Assembly (NCBI GenBank): GCA_947475005.1
Contig: CANJLI010000013.1
Location: 1 to 49,062 of the forward strand
Direction of reading: 5' to 3'
DNA: 49,062 nt
From: Deltaproteobacteria bacterium
GTDB taxonomy: Bacteria; Bdellovibrionota_B; Oligoflexia; Oligoflexales; Bog-1112
Under the pieces are notes generated by a model, which was given only the letters and a program-made list of their open reading frames with translations, did not search any database and had not been told where the DNA came from. How positions within the stretch are numbered: the first letter of the stretch is position 1; every line of letters begins with the position of its first letter. A program made the position numbers and the translations under genes. This document shows positions 8,441 to 18,178 of this stretch, one piece after another.

Positions 8441-10087
8441 CTAGCCCTTCCCCATTCCCAACTTCGATCTGCGTTTTCGATGATGGCCCAAGGCAAAGCG
8501 ATGGGCCTCATCACGCAGATGGGTGAACACCCTGTACATAGCACTCCCTTTTTCAAGCGTTAGCAACGGCCCCTCTGGTGTGAGACAAAGACGCTCCTCG
8601 GAGTAGGAGAGAGTGTCACTGCCCGTTTGTTTCTTCAACCGGCTCTTTGCTAAGCTCACAATGGGAATCTCAAGATATCCAGTGTCCACACGGGCTTTCC
8701 AAGCAGCTGCAAGTTGACCCTTGCCACCGTCGATGACCAAGAGATCCGGTTTCCCCTCCTTCTCCATCCCTTGCAAGCGACGGGTCACCACTTCATAGAT
8801 GCTGGCAAAATCATCTTGGGTACGCACCGTTTTTAAATTGTAGAGTCGATACAAGGCTTTTTCCGGCTTCCCTTCCACAAAACACACACAAGAGGCTACG
8901 ATGGCAGTATCTCCCAAGTTGGAAATATCTATGCATTCCATACGATGAGGCAAGGCAGGCAGAGAAAGAGCTTCTTGGATTTGTGCCAGAACATCTGCTG
9001 TTTCTACAACATCAGTTTGACTTTGCAGACTCGCATGCTGGGCATTGCGTTCACACAGGGCGATAAGTTTTTTCTTTTCCCCTCTTTGAGGCACCACAAC
9101 ATGAAGAGATTCCCCCCAGAGGGTTTGGCAACTTGCTTGATCGGGTAATGCAAGAGGCAACACCAGCTCTCGAGGCAATGGATGACGGTCGTAGTATTGA
9201 AGGAGAAACCCTTGGAGTTCCTCCGCTCCTGTTCCTACCGGATTTTTCCAGACAAATGGATAATGGGCCTGGATTTGATGATCTCGAATGCAAAGCAGTG
9301 AAAATGCCACTTGATTTTCAGACTCAAAGAGACCGACCACATCTGCTTCTTGTAAAGTAAAGTGAGTCACCGATTGCTGTGACTTGAGACTGTCCAATGC
9401 CAAGAGTTGATCTCGATATATCGCAGCTTGCTCGTAGTTTTCCTTTTGAGAAGCCTCTCGCATCTTGGCTTTAAGATCGAGTTGAATCTGCTGATTTTTA
9501 CCCTGTAGAAACTCGATGGCATGGTGCACCATTTCCATATACAAAGCTCGATCCACAGGCAGATGACAAGGAGCCAAGCACTTCTTCATTGCATAGTAGT
9601 TGCAGGGGCGTGTAACGTTGGCAAACTCTCGCTCGCTGCAACGCACCAAAGGAAAAACCTTATACATGAGCTGCAACATATTGCGCAGCTGAGGCCCACT
9701 GGAATATGGACCGAGGTACAAGGCCCCGTCTTTCTTCACCCGTCGCACCAACCGAAATCGAGGCCAGGGATCCTTGAGGCTCACACGAACAAGGGGATAT
9801 TCTTTGTCATCTCGCAGCAGGATATTGTAGAGAGGCTTGTGTTGTTTAATGAACTGTCGCTCGAGGAGCAACGCATCGATTTCAAGAGGTACGAGCACCA
9901 CTTCTACATCTGCAATCTGAGGCACAAGAGTTTGAGTTTTTAAGCTTTGCCCTTTTTGCACAAAATAGGAAGAAACCCGAGCGCGCAAATTCCGAGCTTT
10001 TCCCACATAGAGGACAGATCCCGCTTCATTTTTAAAGAGGTACACCCCCGCAGAGGTGGGGAGTTGTTTCAAAGGAATGGGACTCAT
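8441..10087 (-). CDS. uvrC: Excinuclease ABC subunit C, lacking the C-terminal HhH domain
   Basis: The dual-incision nuclease of nucleotide excision repair, recruited by UvrB. In order: GIY-YIG nuclease (GVY at 14-16, YVGK at 27-30), a cysteine-bearing linker (RPCNYYAMKKCLAPC), a UVR helix pair that contacts UvrB (about 205-240), and an RNase H-like nuclease with its acidic and His residues in CIDISN, VIDGGKG and AHRFAL. The protein stops about 15 residues after HRFAL at 548 residues, whereas family members are usually about 600 and end in a helix-hairpin-helix domain. The last residues (KLGMGKG) run into a repeat array that starts 10 bases past the stop. The start overlaps the uvrB stop as ATGA. 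Confidence 0.95.
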   Translation of the reverse strand: MSPIPLKQLPTSAGVYLFKNEAGSVLYVGKARNLRARVSSYFVQKGQSLKTQTLVPQIADVEVVLVPLEIDALLLERQFIKQHKPLYNILLRDDKEYPLVRVSLKDPWPRFRLVRRVKKDGALYLGPYSSGPQLRNMLQLMYKVFPLVRCSEREFANVTRPCNYYAMKKCLAPCHLPVDRALYMEMVHHAIEFLQGKNQQIQLDLKAKMREASQKENYEQAAIYRDQLLALDSLKSQQSVTHFTLQEADVVGLFESENQVAFSLLCIRDHQIQAHYPFVWKNPVGTGAEELQGFLLQYYDRHPLPRELVLPLALPDQASCQTLWGESLHVVVPQRGEKKKLIALCERNAQHASLQSQTDVVETADVLAQIQEALSLPALPHRMECIDISNLGDTAIVASCVCFVEGKPEKALYRLYNLKTVRTQDDFASIYEVVTRRLQGMEKEGKPDLLVIDGGKGQLAAAWKARVDTGYLEIPIVSLAKSRLKKQTGSDTLSYSEERLCLTPEGPLLTLEKGSAMYRVFTHLRDEAHRFALGHHRKRRSKLGMGKG

Positions 10088-12099
10088 GGTTTCTTCTCCA
10101 GTCGAATTCCTTTCAATTGTGCCACTTCATTTCGCAGCTTGGTGGCTTGCTCAAAATCCATAGCCAAGGCAGCCCCTTGCATGAGCTTCGTTTTCTTCTT
10201 AATGAGTTTGTCGAGATCCTTTTGGGTATGAATCCCCATCTGCATGAGTTGAACTGCATCGAGAGGAGGCGCAGCAGAAGGCTCCTCTTCAGACAACCCG
10301 TAAATTACTTTCAAATCCTTGGGGATTTCTTTTTGGATCGATTTCGGAGTGATATCAAACTTCTCATTGTGAGCCATTTGGATATAGCGACGTCGCTCTG
10401 TTTCATCGATGGCTTGTCGAATGCTATTCGTAATTTCATCCGCATAGAGAATCACACGAGCATCTCGATTTCGGGCGGCTCGTCCTATGGTCTGAATGAT
10501 GGAGGTTTTCGATCGCAGAAATCCTTCCTTATCTGCATCGAGAATCGCAACCAAGTTTACTTCGGGCAGATCGAGTCCTTCTCGCAATAAGTTAATCCCG
10601 ATCAGCACATCGAAGGTACCCATACGAAGTTCTCGCAGGAGTTGCGTACGCTCTAAGGTATCAATATCGGAATGGAGATAGCGCACGCGCAGACCTTGTT
10701 CGCGATAGAATTCTGTTAACTCCTCGGACATCTTCTTCGTTAACGTAGTAAGCAACACGCGACCACCTGCTGCAATGGCACGCTTGCTTTCCTCGAGAAC
10801 ATCTTGGATCTGGCTGTAAGCCGGATGAATTTCAATCTTGGGATCGATCAATCCCGTGGGGCGAATCACCTGCTCGCTATAACTACCTTCCACCGCTTGC
10901 TCGTAAACCCCCGGCGTGGCCGATACATGAAGGAGCTGATCCGTGCGAGCCATAAATTCTTCAAAGGTCAAAGGGCGATTGTCCAATGCCGCTGGCAGAC
11001 GAAACCCGTATTCAACTAAATTTTCCTTGCGAGCCCGGTCTCCACGATACATGCCGCGAATCTGGGGCACAGTAATGTGGCTCTCATCTAATATAGTAAG
11101 GAAGGAATCGGGAAAATAATCCAGCAAACAAGCAGGCGGTTCGCCTGGGGCTTGACCGGTGAGGTAACGCGAATAGTTCTCAACGCCGGGGCAATAGCCC
11201 AGTTGTTCGAAGAGCTCCATATCTTCGAGAGTACGCTGCTCGAGGCGCATGGCTTCTTTTTCTTTGCGCAAGGCGTGAAGCTCGCGCAACCGAACGCCCA
11301 AATCGTGAAGAATTTCTTGCACGATTTCTTTACGGTCGCTGCGGGGAGTGATGTAGTGGCTGTTGGGGAAGAGGCACACCTCGGAGATGGCTTGTACTTC
11401 TTTACCATCCGCTACGCGCAGTTGATGGAGGCTCTCGATTTCGTCTCCGAAGAAACGCACGCGTACTCCGAACTCTTTATCGTGAGCAGGAAGGATGTCG
11501 ATGACGTCACCGCGTACGCGAAAAAATCCCCGCTCCAAGGCGCGATCGTTGCGGGAGTACTGGATGTCGATGAGTTTTCGAATCAGCTCTTCTCGCTCCA
11601 TAGCCATGGGGGCTTTTAGGGCGAGCATCATTTTGGCATACGCACTGGGAGATCCCAATCCGTAGATGCAGCTCACGCTGGCTACAATAATCGTGTTGGG
11701 TTCTTCGATGAGATACCGTGTAGATTCATGGCGCATCTTGTCGATGTCCTCGTTCACGGCACTGTCTTTTGCGATATAGGTATCGGAGGACGGCAAGTAC
11801 GCCTCCGGTTGGTAGTAATCGTAATAGCTCATAAAAAGCCCGACGTGATCCTCGGGAAACAGAGATTTAAACTCGGTATAGAGCTGTGCGGCCAAGGTCT
11901 TGTTTGGGGCCACGATCAAGGTCGGCTTTTGAAGCTTTGCAATCACGTGAGCCATGGTAAAGGTTTTACCCGAACCAGTAACACCCAACAGGACATGTTG
12001 CTTTTTTCCTTCTTGGAAGGCTTCCACGATGGAGGCGATGGCCTTGGGTTGGTCCCCATCGGGTTGGTAGGCGGCAGTGAGTTTGAATTCTTTTTTCAT
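10084..12099 (-). CDS. uvrB: Excinuclease ABC subunit B
   Basis: The damage-verifying helicase of nucleotide excision repair; it loads with UvrA and then recruits UvrC. The 671 residues are normal length. Visible parts: Walker A GVTGSGKT (39-46), the beta-hairpin region around MSYYDYYQPEAYLPSSD, the Walker B-like TILDESH, helicase motif VI near IQTIGRAARN, and a C-terminal UVR domain (IKKKTKLMQGAALAMDFEQA). It is cotranscribed with uvrC through a 4-base overlap. No strong ribosome site is seen; the upstream bases are A-rich. uvrA is not in the window. A family 1 repeat copy lies about 60 bases upstream and may sit in the promoter region. Confidence 0.98.
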   Translation of the reverse strand: MKKEFKLTAAYQPDGDQPKAIASIVEAFQEGKKQHVLLGVTGSGKTFTMAHVIAKLQKPTLIVAPNKTLAAQLYTEFKSLFPEDHVGLFMSYYDYYQPEAYLPSSDTYIAKDSAVNEDIDKMRHESTRYLIEEPNTIIVASVSCIYGLGSPSAYAKMMLALKAPMAMEREELIRKLIDIQYSRNDRALERGFFRVRGDVIDILPAHDKEFGVRVRFFGDEIESLHQLRVADGKEVQAISEVCLFPNSHYITPRSDRKEIVQEILHDLGVRLRELHALRKEKEAMRLEQRTLEDMELFEQLGYCPGVENYSRYLTGQAPGEPPACLLDYFPDSFLTILDESHITVPQIRGMYRGDRARKENLVEYGFRLPAALDNRPLTFEEFMARTDQLLHVSATPGVYEQAVEGSYSEQVIRPTGLIDPKIEIHPAYSQIQDVLEESKRAIAAGGRVLLTTLTKKMSEELTEFYREQGLRVRYLHSDIDTLERTQLLRELRMGTFDVLIGINLLREGLDLPEVNLVAILDADKEGFLRSKTSIIQTIGRAARNRDARVILYADEITNSIRQAIDETERRRYIQMAHNEKFDITPKSIQKEIPKDLKVIYGLSEEEPSAAPPLDAVQLMQMGIHTQKDLDKLIKKKTKLMQGAALAMDFEQATKLRNEVAQLKGIRLEKKP

Positions 12100-12159
12100 T
12101 TTTTCTTTTTTTGTTCTTAGTACCCTCGAATTTCCTCCCTAGGTCCCCCGGTGTAATTT

Positions 12160-12248
12160 CCGTCATCCCAAGGCTGCGCAGCAGCCGTATGGGATCTCGA
12201 TAAAAACGTAGGGATCCCATACGGCTGCTGCGCAGCCTTGGGATGACG
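12160..12248. repeat. Family 1 palindrome, both arms of the GCTGC type
   Basis: A nearly perfect inverted repeat with about 39-base arms. Both arms carry the GGCTGC/GCAGCC inner palindrome, unlike most copies, which pair one GCTGC arm with one GGTCCC arm. It lies between divergent uvrB and actA and is flanked on the left by GGTGTAATTT, also seen beside the copy ending at 31015. Confidence 0.92.
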
Positions 12249-12367
12249 AAGAGGAAAACCAAGCCGACTGCTAAGTTTACCCCAAAAACCACTTTTAGAT
12301 AGAGTTTCCCAATTTTGCGTGTAAAATCCGAAATCTGTGCGAATTGAGCACATGAACGCGGCGCAAA

Positions 12368-13048
12368 ATGGCGCCATTTCAATTGAGATCTAAGAGATCT
12401 AACAAGCAAAAGGGTAAGCCGTTGACCAAGCAGCCACTCCTTCTTCTTTTGATGCTATTTTTTGCCTTTGGCTGTCAGTGCGAGAAGAAAAAAGAAGGCC
12501 TATTTCGCGGATGGTGGATGTGGACCCCTGGGGATCACGTCGACGATTCTACGCAATCAAGCTTGGTATCTGGCTATCACCCCGACCAACCCATCGAATT
12601 CAGCCATAAGCTACATGCTGGTGATCGCAAAATGGAATGCGAGTACTGCCACAACGGCGCACGGCGTTCTCCTGTTGCGGGTATTCCATCGCTTAATACC
12701 TGTATGGGATGTCACAAATTTGTGAACACCGATGCAGATGCAATTAAGAAATTGAACGAACACTACAAGAAAAATGAGCCCTTCCCGTGGACCTTGGTGC
12801 ACAAGTTGCCCGAGTATGTTCGCTTCCCCCATAAGGTGCACGTATTGGCCAAGGATCACCAAGGTCAAGCGTTGCTGAAATGCCAAACCTGCCACGGGCC
12901 GGTGGAGAAGATGACTACGGTGGAGCAGTGGGCTCCGCTCCAAATGGGCTGGTGTATCGATTGCCACAGCCAGACGAAGGAGCCGGCCACTCCGTTTAAG
13001 AAAGCCACGACATTGGCTCCGATTACTTGTAATACTTGCCACTATTAA
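12368..13048 (+). CDS. actA: Alternative complex III subunit ActA, pentaheme cytochrome c
   Basis: The electron-transfer cytochrome of alternative complex III, which oxidises quinol in place of cytochrome bc1. Five CxxCH heme sites are present: CEYCH, CMGCH, CQTCH, CIDCH and CNTCH, the last at the extreme C terminus. A hydrophobic export signal (LLLLLMLFFAFGC) ends in a cysteine that may be lipidated. The start is uncertain: TTG at 12422 gives a tighter signal peptide and has AAAGGG upstream, whereas ATG at 12368 adds a basic 18-residue leader. First gene of a six-gene operon. Confidence 0.93.
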   Translation: MAPFQLRSKRSNKQKGKPLTKQPLLLLLMLFFAFGCQCEKKKEGLFRGWWMWTPGDHVDDSTQSSLVSGYHPDQPIEFSHKLHAGDRKMECEYCHNGARRSPVAGIPSLNTCMGCHKFVNTDADAIKKLNEHYKKNEPFPWTLVHKLPEYVRFPHKVHVLAKDHQGQALLKCQTCHGPVEKMTTVEQWAPLQMGWCIDCHSQTKEPATPFKKATTLAPITCNTCHY

Positions 13049-13108
13049 CGTACGTAGTAGTAGATGGTCTTAAACTTGTAGCGCGATTTTTGCAGGAAAG
13101 GAGTTTAA

Positions 13109-16100
13109 GTGGGAACTCCAACCACGGACGAACTCGAGAAGCTTGAAAAACAAACCCTCGTGGATGCTCCGCACGAAGACTTTGAACGTTCTGCAGAGAC
13201 ATTTGTGCCGGGACCCTATTATGCTGCCGCTGAAGAAGTGATGGCTGAATTGGAAGCAGGGGTACCTACTCACGTCGCTGGTGCGAAGGCAAATCCAAAA
13301 GGTTTAGATTTCTCTGTGGATCGCAGAGATTTTATGCGCTTATTCACGGTGGCAACCGCTGCAAGCGCTGCCGCCTGTATACGACGCCCCGTAGAAAAAG
13401 CCGTTCCCTATGTGAACCAACCCATCGATCAAGTGCCTGGGGTTCCCACTTTTTATTCGTCCACCTGTGGATCTTGTGCAGCTGGCTGCGGGATCTTGGT
13501 GAAAACCAAAGAAGGACGCCCAGTCAAAATTGAGGGCAACCCCGAACATCCGGTTAACCAAGGTGCCTTGTGCGGTCTTGGCCAAGCTGAGATTCAAGGG
13601 TTGTACCACCCCGAGCGACTCAAAACGCCTATGCAGCGCCATGGACGTCGCCTCGATCCTGTGCAGTGGGAGGATGTATATAGCATTCTCGGAGAGGCTG
13701 TAAAAAAGACCTCCAAGATTGGAATTTTTACCGGTGGATCCACAGGCCATCGCCACGAGTTTTTCCTCGAAGTCCTCGAAAAAGTAGGCGCTCCCAAAAC
13801 TGCGCTCTATACCTGGGAAGCCAACTCCATCTGGAGCGATATCGCACAAGCTCACGAAATCGCCTTCGGTAAAGCTGTCATTCCACGCATGGAGATCAAA
13901 CATGCCGATCTACTTGTAGGCATCGGTACCGACTTCCTCGAGATCGGTGTTTCTCCAGTGGCTGCCGCAAAAAGCTTGAGCGCATTTCGTACACACCACA
14001 ATGGAAAAACCGGTCGGTTTGTTCAGTTTGAAACCAACCTTTCCATGACCGGTGCCAATGCAGATAAGCGCCACGTAATCGCCCCCGGCAGCGAGCTGCA
14101 AGTGGCTCTCCTCCTCGTGCGATCTTTGTATGAGCACCCCAAGGTCAAAGTGAGCGGCATTGCGCACACCATGGCACAGAGCCTCTTGCGCACGCACCAA
14201 TCCGAACTCGATCGCGCTTACGCGACCTTGCAAATTCCCAAGACGGAATTCGATGCCCTCGCTACAGAGATGATTCAATCCGAGAGTTTGATGCTGGTGG
14301 GCGGCTCTTCCATGTTCTCCGAAGAAGCCACCAAACTCCAGTTGGTGGGCATTTTGGGGAACTTGCTACTTGGAGCTTACGAGAAATTTCTCTTCATCGA
14401 TCGCGGATGGATGAAATCCCCCGTGGTCCCCGGAGATTTGGAACGATTCGTCGCAGAAGCGCCCCAGCTCGATATCTTGTTTGTGATCGATAGCGATCCC
14501 GCATTTACAACACCAGCCTCTTGGGGTGTGACAGGGATCTTGGAAAAAATACCTACCGTGGTGTCCATCCAATCGTTTCCCAACGATGTGGATCTCGTGT
14601 CAAAATTTGCACTACCTGGGCACCACACCTTGGAATCTTGGGGCGACGAAGAACCCGTAGAAGGATTCTGGTCCATGCGCCAGCCAGTGATTCGTCCCAC
14701 GACGGATAGCCGTCAAGCGGAAGATATCCTGCTGTGGATTTTGGCAACGAGTGAGAAAAATCTTCCCTACGCCGACTACCACGCTTTCCTCTATAAGAAG
14801 TGGGAAGCGGTTCAGCAGTTCAGCGGCAATCTAACTGTCGTCTACGACATGTTCTTTAAAGCGGTCTTGCGTCGTGGTTTCATCGGAAAACTAACGGTAC
14901 AAACGCTCTTTGCCCAACTCAAAGATTTCTCTACGCATCTAAAAACGCTGCGCCCTCTCTCCACAGGCCTGCAGTTGATCGCACCGTTGGATCACCGCTT
15001 TCACGATGGTCGTGGCGCTCACCTACCGGTACTGCAAGAAACAGGCGACGCTATTACTACGGTCACATGGGACACTTGGGCTGCGATCAATCCAAATACC
15101 ATGACTAAGATGGGCCTCAAGCGCAATCAAGTGGTGGAACTTTCTACCGCGGCTGGCAAGCTCAAGGTTCCCGTGTATCCGCTGCCAGGATTACATCCCG
15201 ATGTTATCGTCTGCCCCCGAGGCAATGGACACACCGATGCGCGCAGTACAATCAGCAACAATGCGGGGCTCAATCCATTAGGGCTTTTTGCCAAGGCGCA
15301 AGATCCCCTGAGCAAAGAACCGGTGACCGCTTTGGTTCCCGTGAAGGTTGCAGCGACCACCGAATGGTTCCGTTTGGCTGCGCTGCAAAAGCACCATGAT
15401 ATTGCCAATCGCAAAGACATTATCAAGAAGGTGGACCTACCTTCACTCAAAGTAGCGAAGAAGAAAAATCTGGATCACGTCCCCGATATGTTCCCCAAAT
15501 TGGAAGAGGGAGAATATCGCTGGGGCATGGCCATCGATCTCGATAAGTGTACGGGATGTGGTGCTTGCGTCGCAGCGTGCTCCATCGAGAATAACGTGCC
15601 ACAGGTCGGTCGTGATCAAGTAATTCTTGGCCGCGAGATGACCTGGATCCGCATCGATCGCTATTTCTACGGGGATGTGAACGCCCCTGAAGTTAGCTTT
15701 CAGCCTGTCAATTGCCAGCATTGTCACCATGCCCCTTGTGAGGCCGTGTGTCCGGTTTTTGCCACGACCCACGACCCTGAGGGTCTCAATGCCATGACCT
15801 ATAACCGATGCATCGGCACGAGATACTGCGCCAATGCATGCCCCTACAAGGTGCGTCGCTTTAACTGGTGGACCCACAAATGGGGCGAGATGGGCAAGCG
15901 CGCCCAAGACCGCAACCCTCGCGCCATGAACCCAGATGTCACTGTGCGAACTCGTGGGGTTATGGAAAAATGCAGCTTGTGTGTGGGTCGTTTGCGCGAT
16001 GCCAAGCATGAGGCCAAAGAAACGGGGCGTAAGGTTCCAGATGGTGCGGTACAGACGGCATGTCAACAAACATGTCCTTCCAATGCCATCGTGTTTGGGG

Positions 16101-16285
16101 ACCTCCATGATGCTCAAAGTCGCGTGAGTCGTGCGCGCCAAGATCCACGCGCCTACTTGTTACTCGGTGGAGATCCAGAAAATGGGCACTATGGGTTGAA
16201 AACGTTGCCAGGTGTAAGTTATCTCTCAGAGATACTACGATATGGCTTGCATCAGCCAGAGCATGAGCAACCTCATAAAGAATAG
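13109..16285 (+). CDS. actB: Alternative complex III subunit ActB, molybdopterin-like and Fe-S fusion
   Basis: A large peripheral iron-sulfur subunit of 1058 residues; the ActB1 (molybdopterin oxidoreductase-like) and ActB2 (ferredoxin-like) parts are fused, as usual. The start is GTG with AGGAAAGGAG just upstream. A twin-arginine signal (RRDFMRLF) is near residue 72. A CGSCAAGC cluster follows in the ActB1 part. The Fe-S motifs of ActB2 lie in the last 270 residues: CTGCGACVAAC, CQHCHHAPCEAVCP, CIGTRYCANACP and CSLC paired with CQQTC. In known complexes the ActB1 part has no molybdenum cofactor. It passes electrons from the quinol site in ActC toward the heme subunits. Confidence 0.97.
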   Translation: MGTPTTDELEKLEKQTLVDAPHEDFERSAETFVPGPYYAAAEEVMAELEAGVPTHVAGAKANPKGLDFSVDRRDFMRLFTVATAASAAACIRRPVEKAVPYVNQPIDQVPGVPTFYSSTCGSCAAGCGILVKTKEGRPVKIEGNPEHPVNQGALCGLGQAEIQGLYHPERLKTPMQRHGRRLDPVQWEDVYSILGEAVKKTSKIGIFTGGSTGHRHEFFLEVLEKVGAPKTALYTWEANSIWSDIAQAHEIAFGKAVIPRMEIKHADLLVGIGTDFLEIGVSPVAAAKSLSAFRTHHNGKTGRFVQFETNLSMTGANADKRHVIAPGSELQVALLLVRSLYEHPKVKVSGIAHTMAQSLLRTHQSELDRAYATLQIPKTEFDALATEMIQSESLMLVGGSSMFSEEATKLQLVGILGNLLLGAYEKFLFIDRGWMKSPVVPGDLERFVAEAPQLDILFVIDSDPAFTTPASWGVTGILEKIPTVVSIQSFPNDVDLVSKFALPGHHTLESWGDEEPVEGFWSMRQPVIRPTTDSRQAEDILLWILATSEKNLPYADYHAFLYKKWEAVQQFSGNLTVVYDMFFKAVLRRGFIGKLTVQTLFAQLKDFSTHLKTLRPLSTGLQLIAPLDHRFHDGRGAHLPVLQETGDAITTVTWDTWAAINPNTMTKMGLKRNQVVELSTAAGKLKVPVYPLPGLHPDVIVCPRGNGHTDARSTISNNAGLNPLGLFAKAQDPLSKEPVTALVPVKVAATTEWFRLAALQKHHDIANRKDIIKKVDLPSLKVAKKKNLDHVPDMFPKLEEGEYRWGMAIDLDKCTGCGACVAACSIENNVPQVGRDQVILGREMTWIRIDRYFYGDVNAPEVSFQPVNCQHCHHAPCEAVCPVFATTHDPEGLNAMTYNRCIGTRYCANACPYKVRRFNWWTHKWGEMGKRAQDRNPRAMNPDVTVRTRGVMEKCSLCVGRLRDAKHEAKETGRKVPDGAVQTACQQTCPSNAIVFGDLHDAQSRVSRARQDPRAYLLLGGDPENGHYGLKTLPGVSYLSEILRYGLHQPEHEQPHKE

Positions 16286-16294
16286 AGTGATTTC

Positions 16295-17638
16295 ATGAGC
16301 GATCTTGTAGCGTGGGACAAAACGATTTCGGATGTGAATGAGGGTATTCTGGTGGGGTTGAAAAAACCTCATCCGTCCTTTTATGTAGCACTTTCGATTT
16401 CCGTATTGTGTTTGATAATCGGCGCGATCTGTTGGGCCATTGAGATTACCTACGGAATGGGTACGACGGGATTGAACAACCCGGTGTACTGGGGAGTTCT
16501 CATTACGGACTTCGTCTTCTGGGTGGGGATCGGTCACGCAGGGACTTTGATTTCAGCGATTCTCTTTTTGTTTCGTGCTAAATGGCGAAATAGCATCAAC
16601 CGATCTGCAGAGGCCATGACGGTGTTCGCTGTTATTACCGCAGGTTTGTTTCCCCTCATTCACGTGGGACGGGTCTGGGTCGCTGCCTATTGGATGCTTC
16701 CACTACCGAATACCAACAACGTATGGGTAAACTTTCGATCGCCACTCATGTGGGATGTATTCGCCATTTCCACGTACCTTACGGTTTCCTTGCTCTTTTG
16801 GTACATGGGATTGGTTCCAGATTTGGCCTCCATGCGAGACCGAGTCACCGGATATAAACGGATCGTATTCAACTTCATGTCCTTCGGGTGGACGGGTTCT
16901 CTGCGTCAGTGGCATCACTATGAAGCTGGTTATGGATTTTTAGCCGCTCTTGCAACGCCCTTGGTACTCTCCGTGCACTCCATCGTGTCCTGGGACTTTG
17001 CCATGTCCATGCAACCCGGTTGGCATACTACGATTTTCCCACCTTACTTTGTGGCAGGTGCTATTCTCTCCGGATGTGCCATGGTGTACACCCTCGTGTT
17101 GCCGCTACGGTGGATGTTTCGCCTGGAAGGATTTATTCGCAAGGAACACTTGGATTGTTTGCTGAAACTCACGTTGCTCACCTCGACTATCGTGGCCTAT
17201 GCCTATGGCATCGAATTCTTCGTAGCCTGGTACTCCGGCAATGAGTATGAGTGGGCCATCTTTCAGAAACGAGCTGTCGGACCTTATGCGTTTTATTTCT
17301 GGGTAATGGTGGCCTGTAACTGTATTTTCCCCATGGCTTTCTGGTCCAGAAGATTGCGTGCCAACACTGCCGTTTGTTTTATCGTGTGCTTATTGGTGAA
17401 TGTGGGCATGTGGTTTGAGCGCTACAACATTATTGTCTCGAGTTTGGTTGAAGACTTTTTGCCCTCTGCCTGGGGACATTATGAACCGACCTGGATCGAG
17501 ATGGGAATTACGCTCGGTAGCTTCGGTTGGTTTTTCACCTGGCTCCTGATTTTCTGTCGGTTTTTCCCGTTGGTATCGATGTCGGAACTGAAACTGATTA
17601 TGCCGAAGCCATTGCGCAAGAAATCAGAGGGGCATTAA
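16295..17638 (+). CDS. actC: Alternative complex III subunit ActC, NrfD-like quinol-binding membrane protein
   Basis: A 447-residue integral membrane protein with about ten hydrophobic helices, of the NrfD/PsrC type. ActC carries the quinol oxidation site, facing the Fe-S domain of ActB. Recognisable stretches include GIGHAGTLISAILFLF, the loop WHHYEAGYGFLAALATPL and the late helix region FFTWLLIFCRF. The gene starts 10 bases after actB and ends one base before actD, so it is cotranscribed with both. Confidence 0.95.
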   Translation: MSDLVAWDKTISDVNEGILVGLKKPHPSFYVALSISVLCLIIGAICWAIEITYGMGTTGLNNPVYWGVLITDFVFWVGIGHAGTLISAILFLFRAKWRNSINRSAEAMTVFAVITAGLFPLIHVGRVWVAAYWMLPLPNTNNVWVNFRSPLMWDVFAISTYLTVSLLFWYMGLVPDLASMRDRVTGYKRIVFNFMSFGWTGSLRQWHHYEAGYGFLAALATPLVLSVHSIVSWDFAMSMQPGWHTTIFPPYFVAGAILSGCAMVYTLVLPLRWMFRLEGFIRKEHLDCLLKLTLLTSTIVAYAYGIEFFVAWYSGNEYEWAIFQKRAVGPYAFYFWVMVACNCIFPMAFWSRRLRANTAVCFIVCLLVNVGMWFERYNIIVSSLVEDFLPSAWGHYEPTWIEMGITLGSFGWFFTWLLIFCRFFPLVSMSELKLIMPKPLRKKSEGH

Positions 17639-17639
17639 G

Positions 17640-18158
17640 ATGAGCCGATATAAAAAAGGAATCATTGCCAGTTTTGAGTACCTCGATGATTTTTGCTCGG
17701 TGATTAAGTCTATTAAAGGCAAGCCGGAATTTCTCGGGCATGAGATCTATAGTCCCACGTCCTACCATGAACTCATGGAAATTGCAGAGGACAGCATGGG
17801 GCCGAGTCCGGTGCGGTGGTTTACCCTCATAGGGGCACTCACTGGTGTTACTGCTGGTTTTGGGATGTGTTTGCTTTTGGATTACGACTGGCCCATCGTC
17901 GTAGGTGGAAAGACAGCGGGGATCTATTCCTTGCCTGCATACTTTATCTTCGGATTTGAAGTGATGGTACTCTTGGGAGCTATCGCTACCATCCTTGGGA
18001 TGTTGGTGATGGGGCGTCTTCCCAATCCACGCTCTTGGGTTTTGCATCCGAGAATTACCGATGATCGATTTGTGATTTTTGTACCCGATGTGGCAGACGA
18101 TGGGGAAGAAGCACAGCTGCTAAAAGAATTTGGCGCAGAAGAAGTGTACGGGGTTTGA
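17640..18158 (+). CDS. actD: Alternative complex III subunit ActD (DUF3341)
   Basis: A 172-residue protein. A soluble N-terminal part of about 60 residues (DDFCSVIKSIKGKPEFLGHE) is followed by two transmembrane helices around residues 60-80 and 100-125, then a short soluble tail ending in LLKEFGAEEVYGV, typical of DUF3341. It anchors and stabilises the ActB/ActC core. It starts one base after the actC stop. Confidence 0.92.
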   Translation: MSRYKKGIIASFEYLDDFCSVIKSIKGKPEFLGHEIYSPTSYHELMEIAEDSMGPSPVRWFTLIGALTGVTAGFGMCLLLDYDWPIVVGGKTAGIYSLPAYFIFGFEVMVLLGAIATILGMLVMGRLPNPRSWVLHPRITDDRFVIFVPDVADDGEEAQLLKEFGAEEVYGV

Positions 18159-18178
18159 TTTTGGCGAGGGACTTTTTC

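Noticed and set aside
11088-11619. Long frames opposite uvrB (for example 11152-11619)
   Set aside because: Shadows of a well-supported gene; no start signals or domains of their own.
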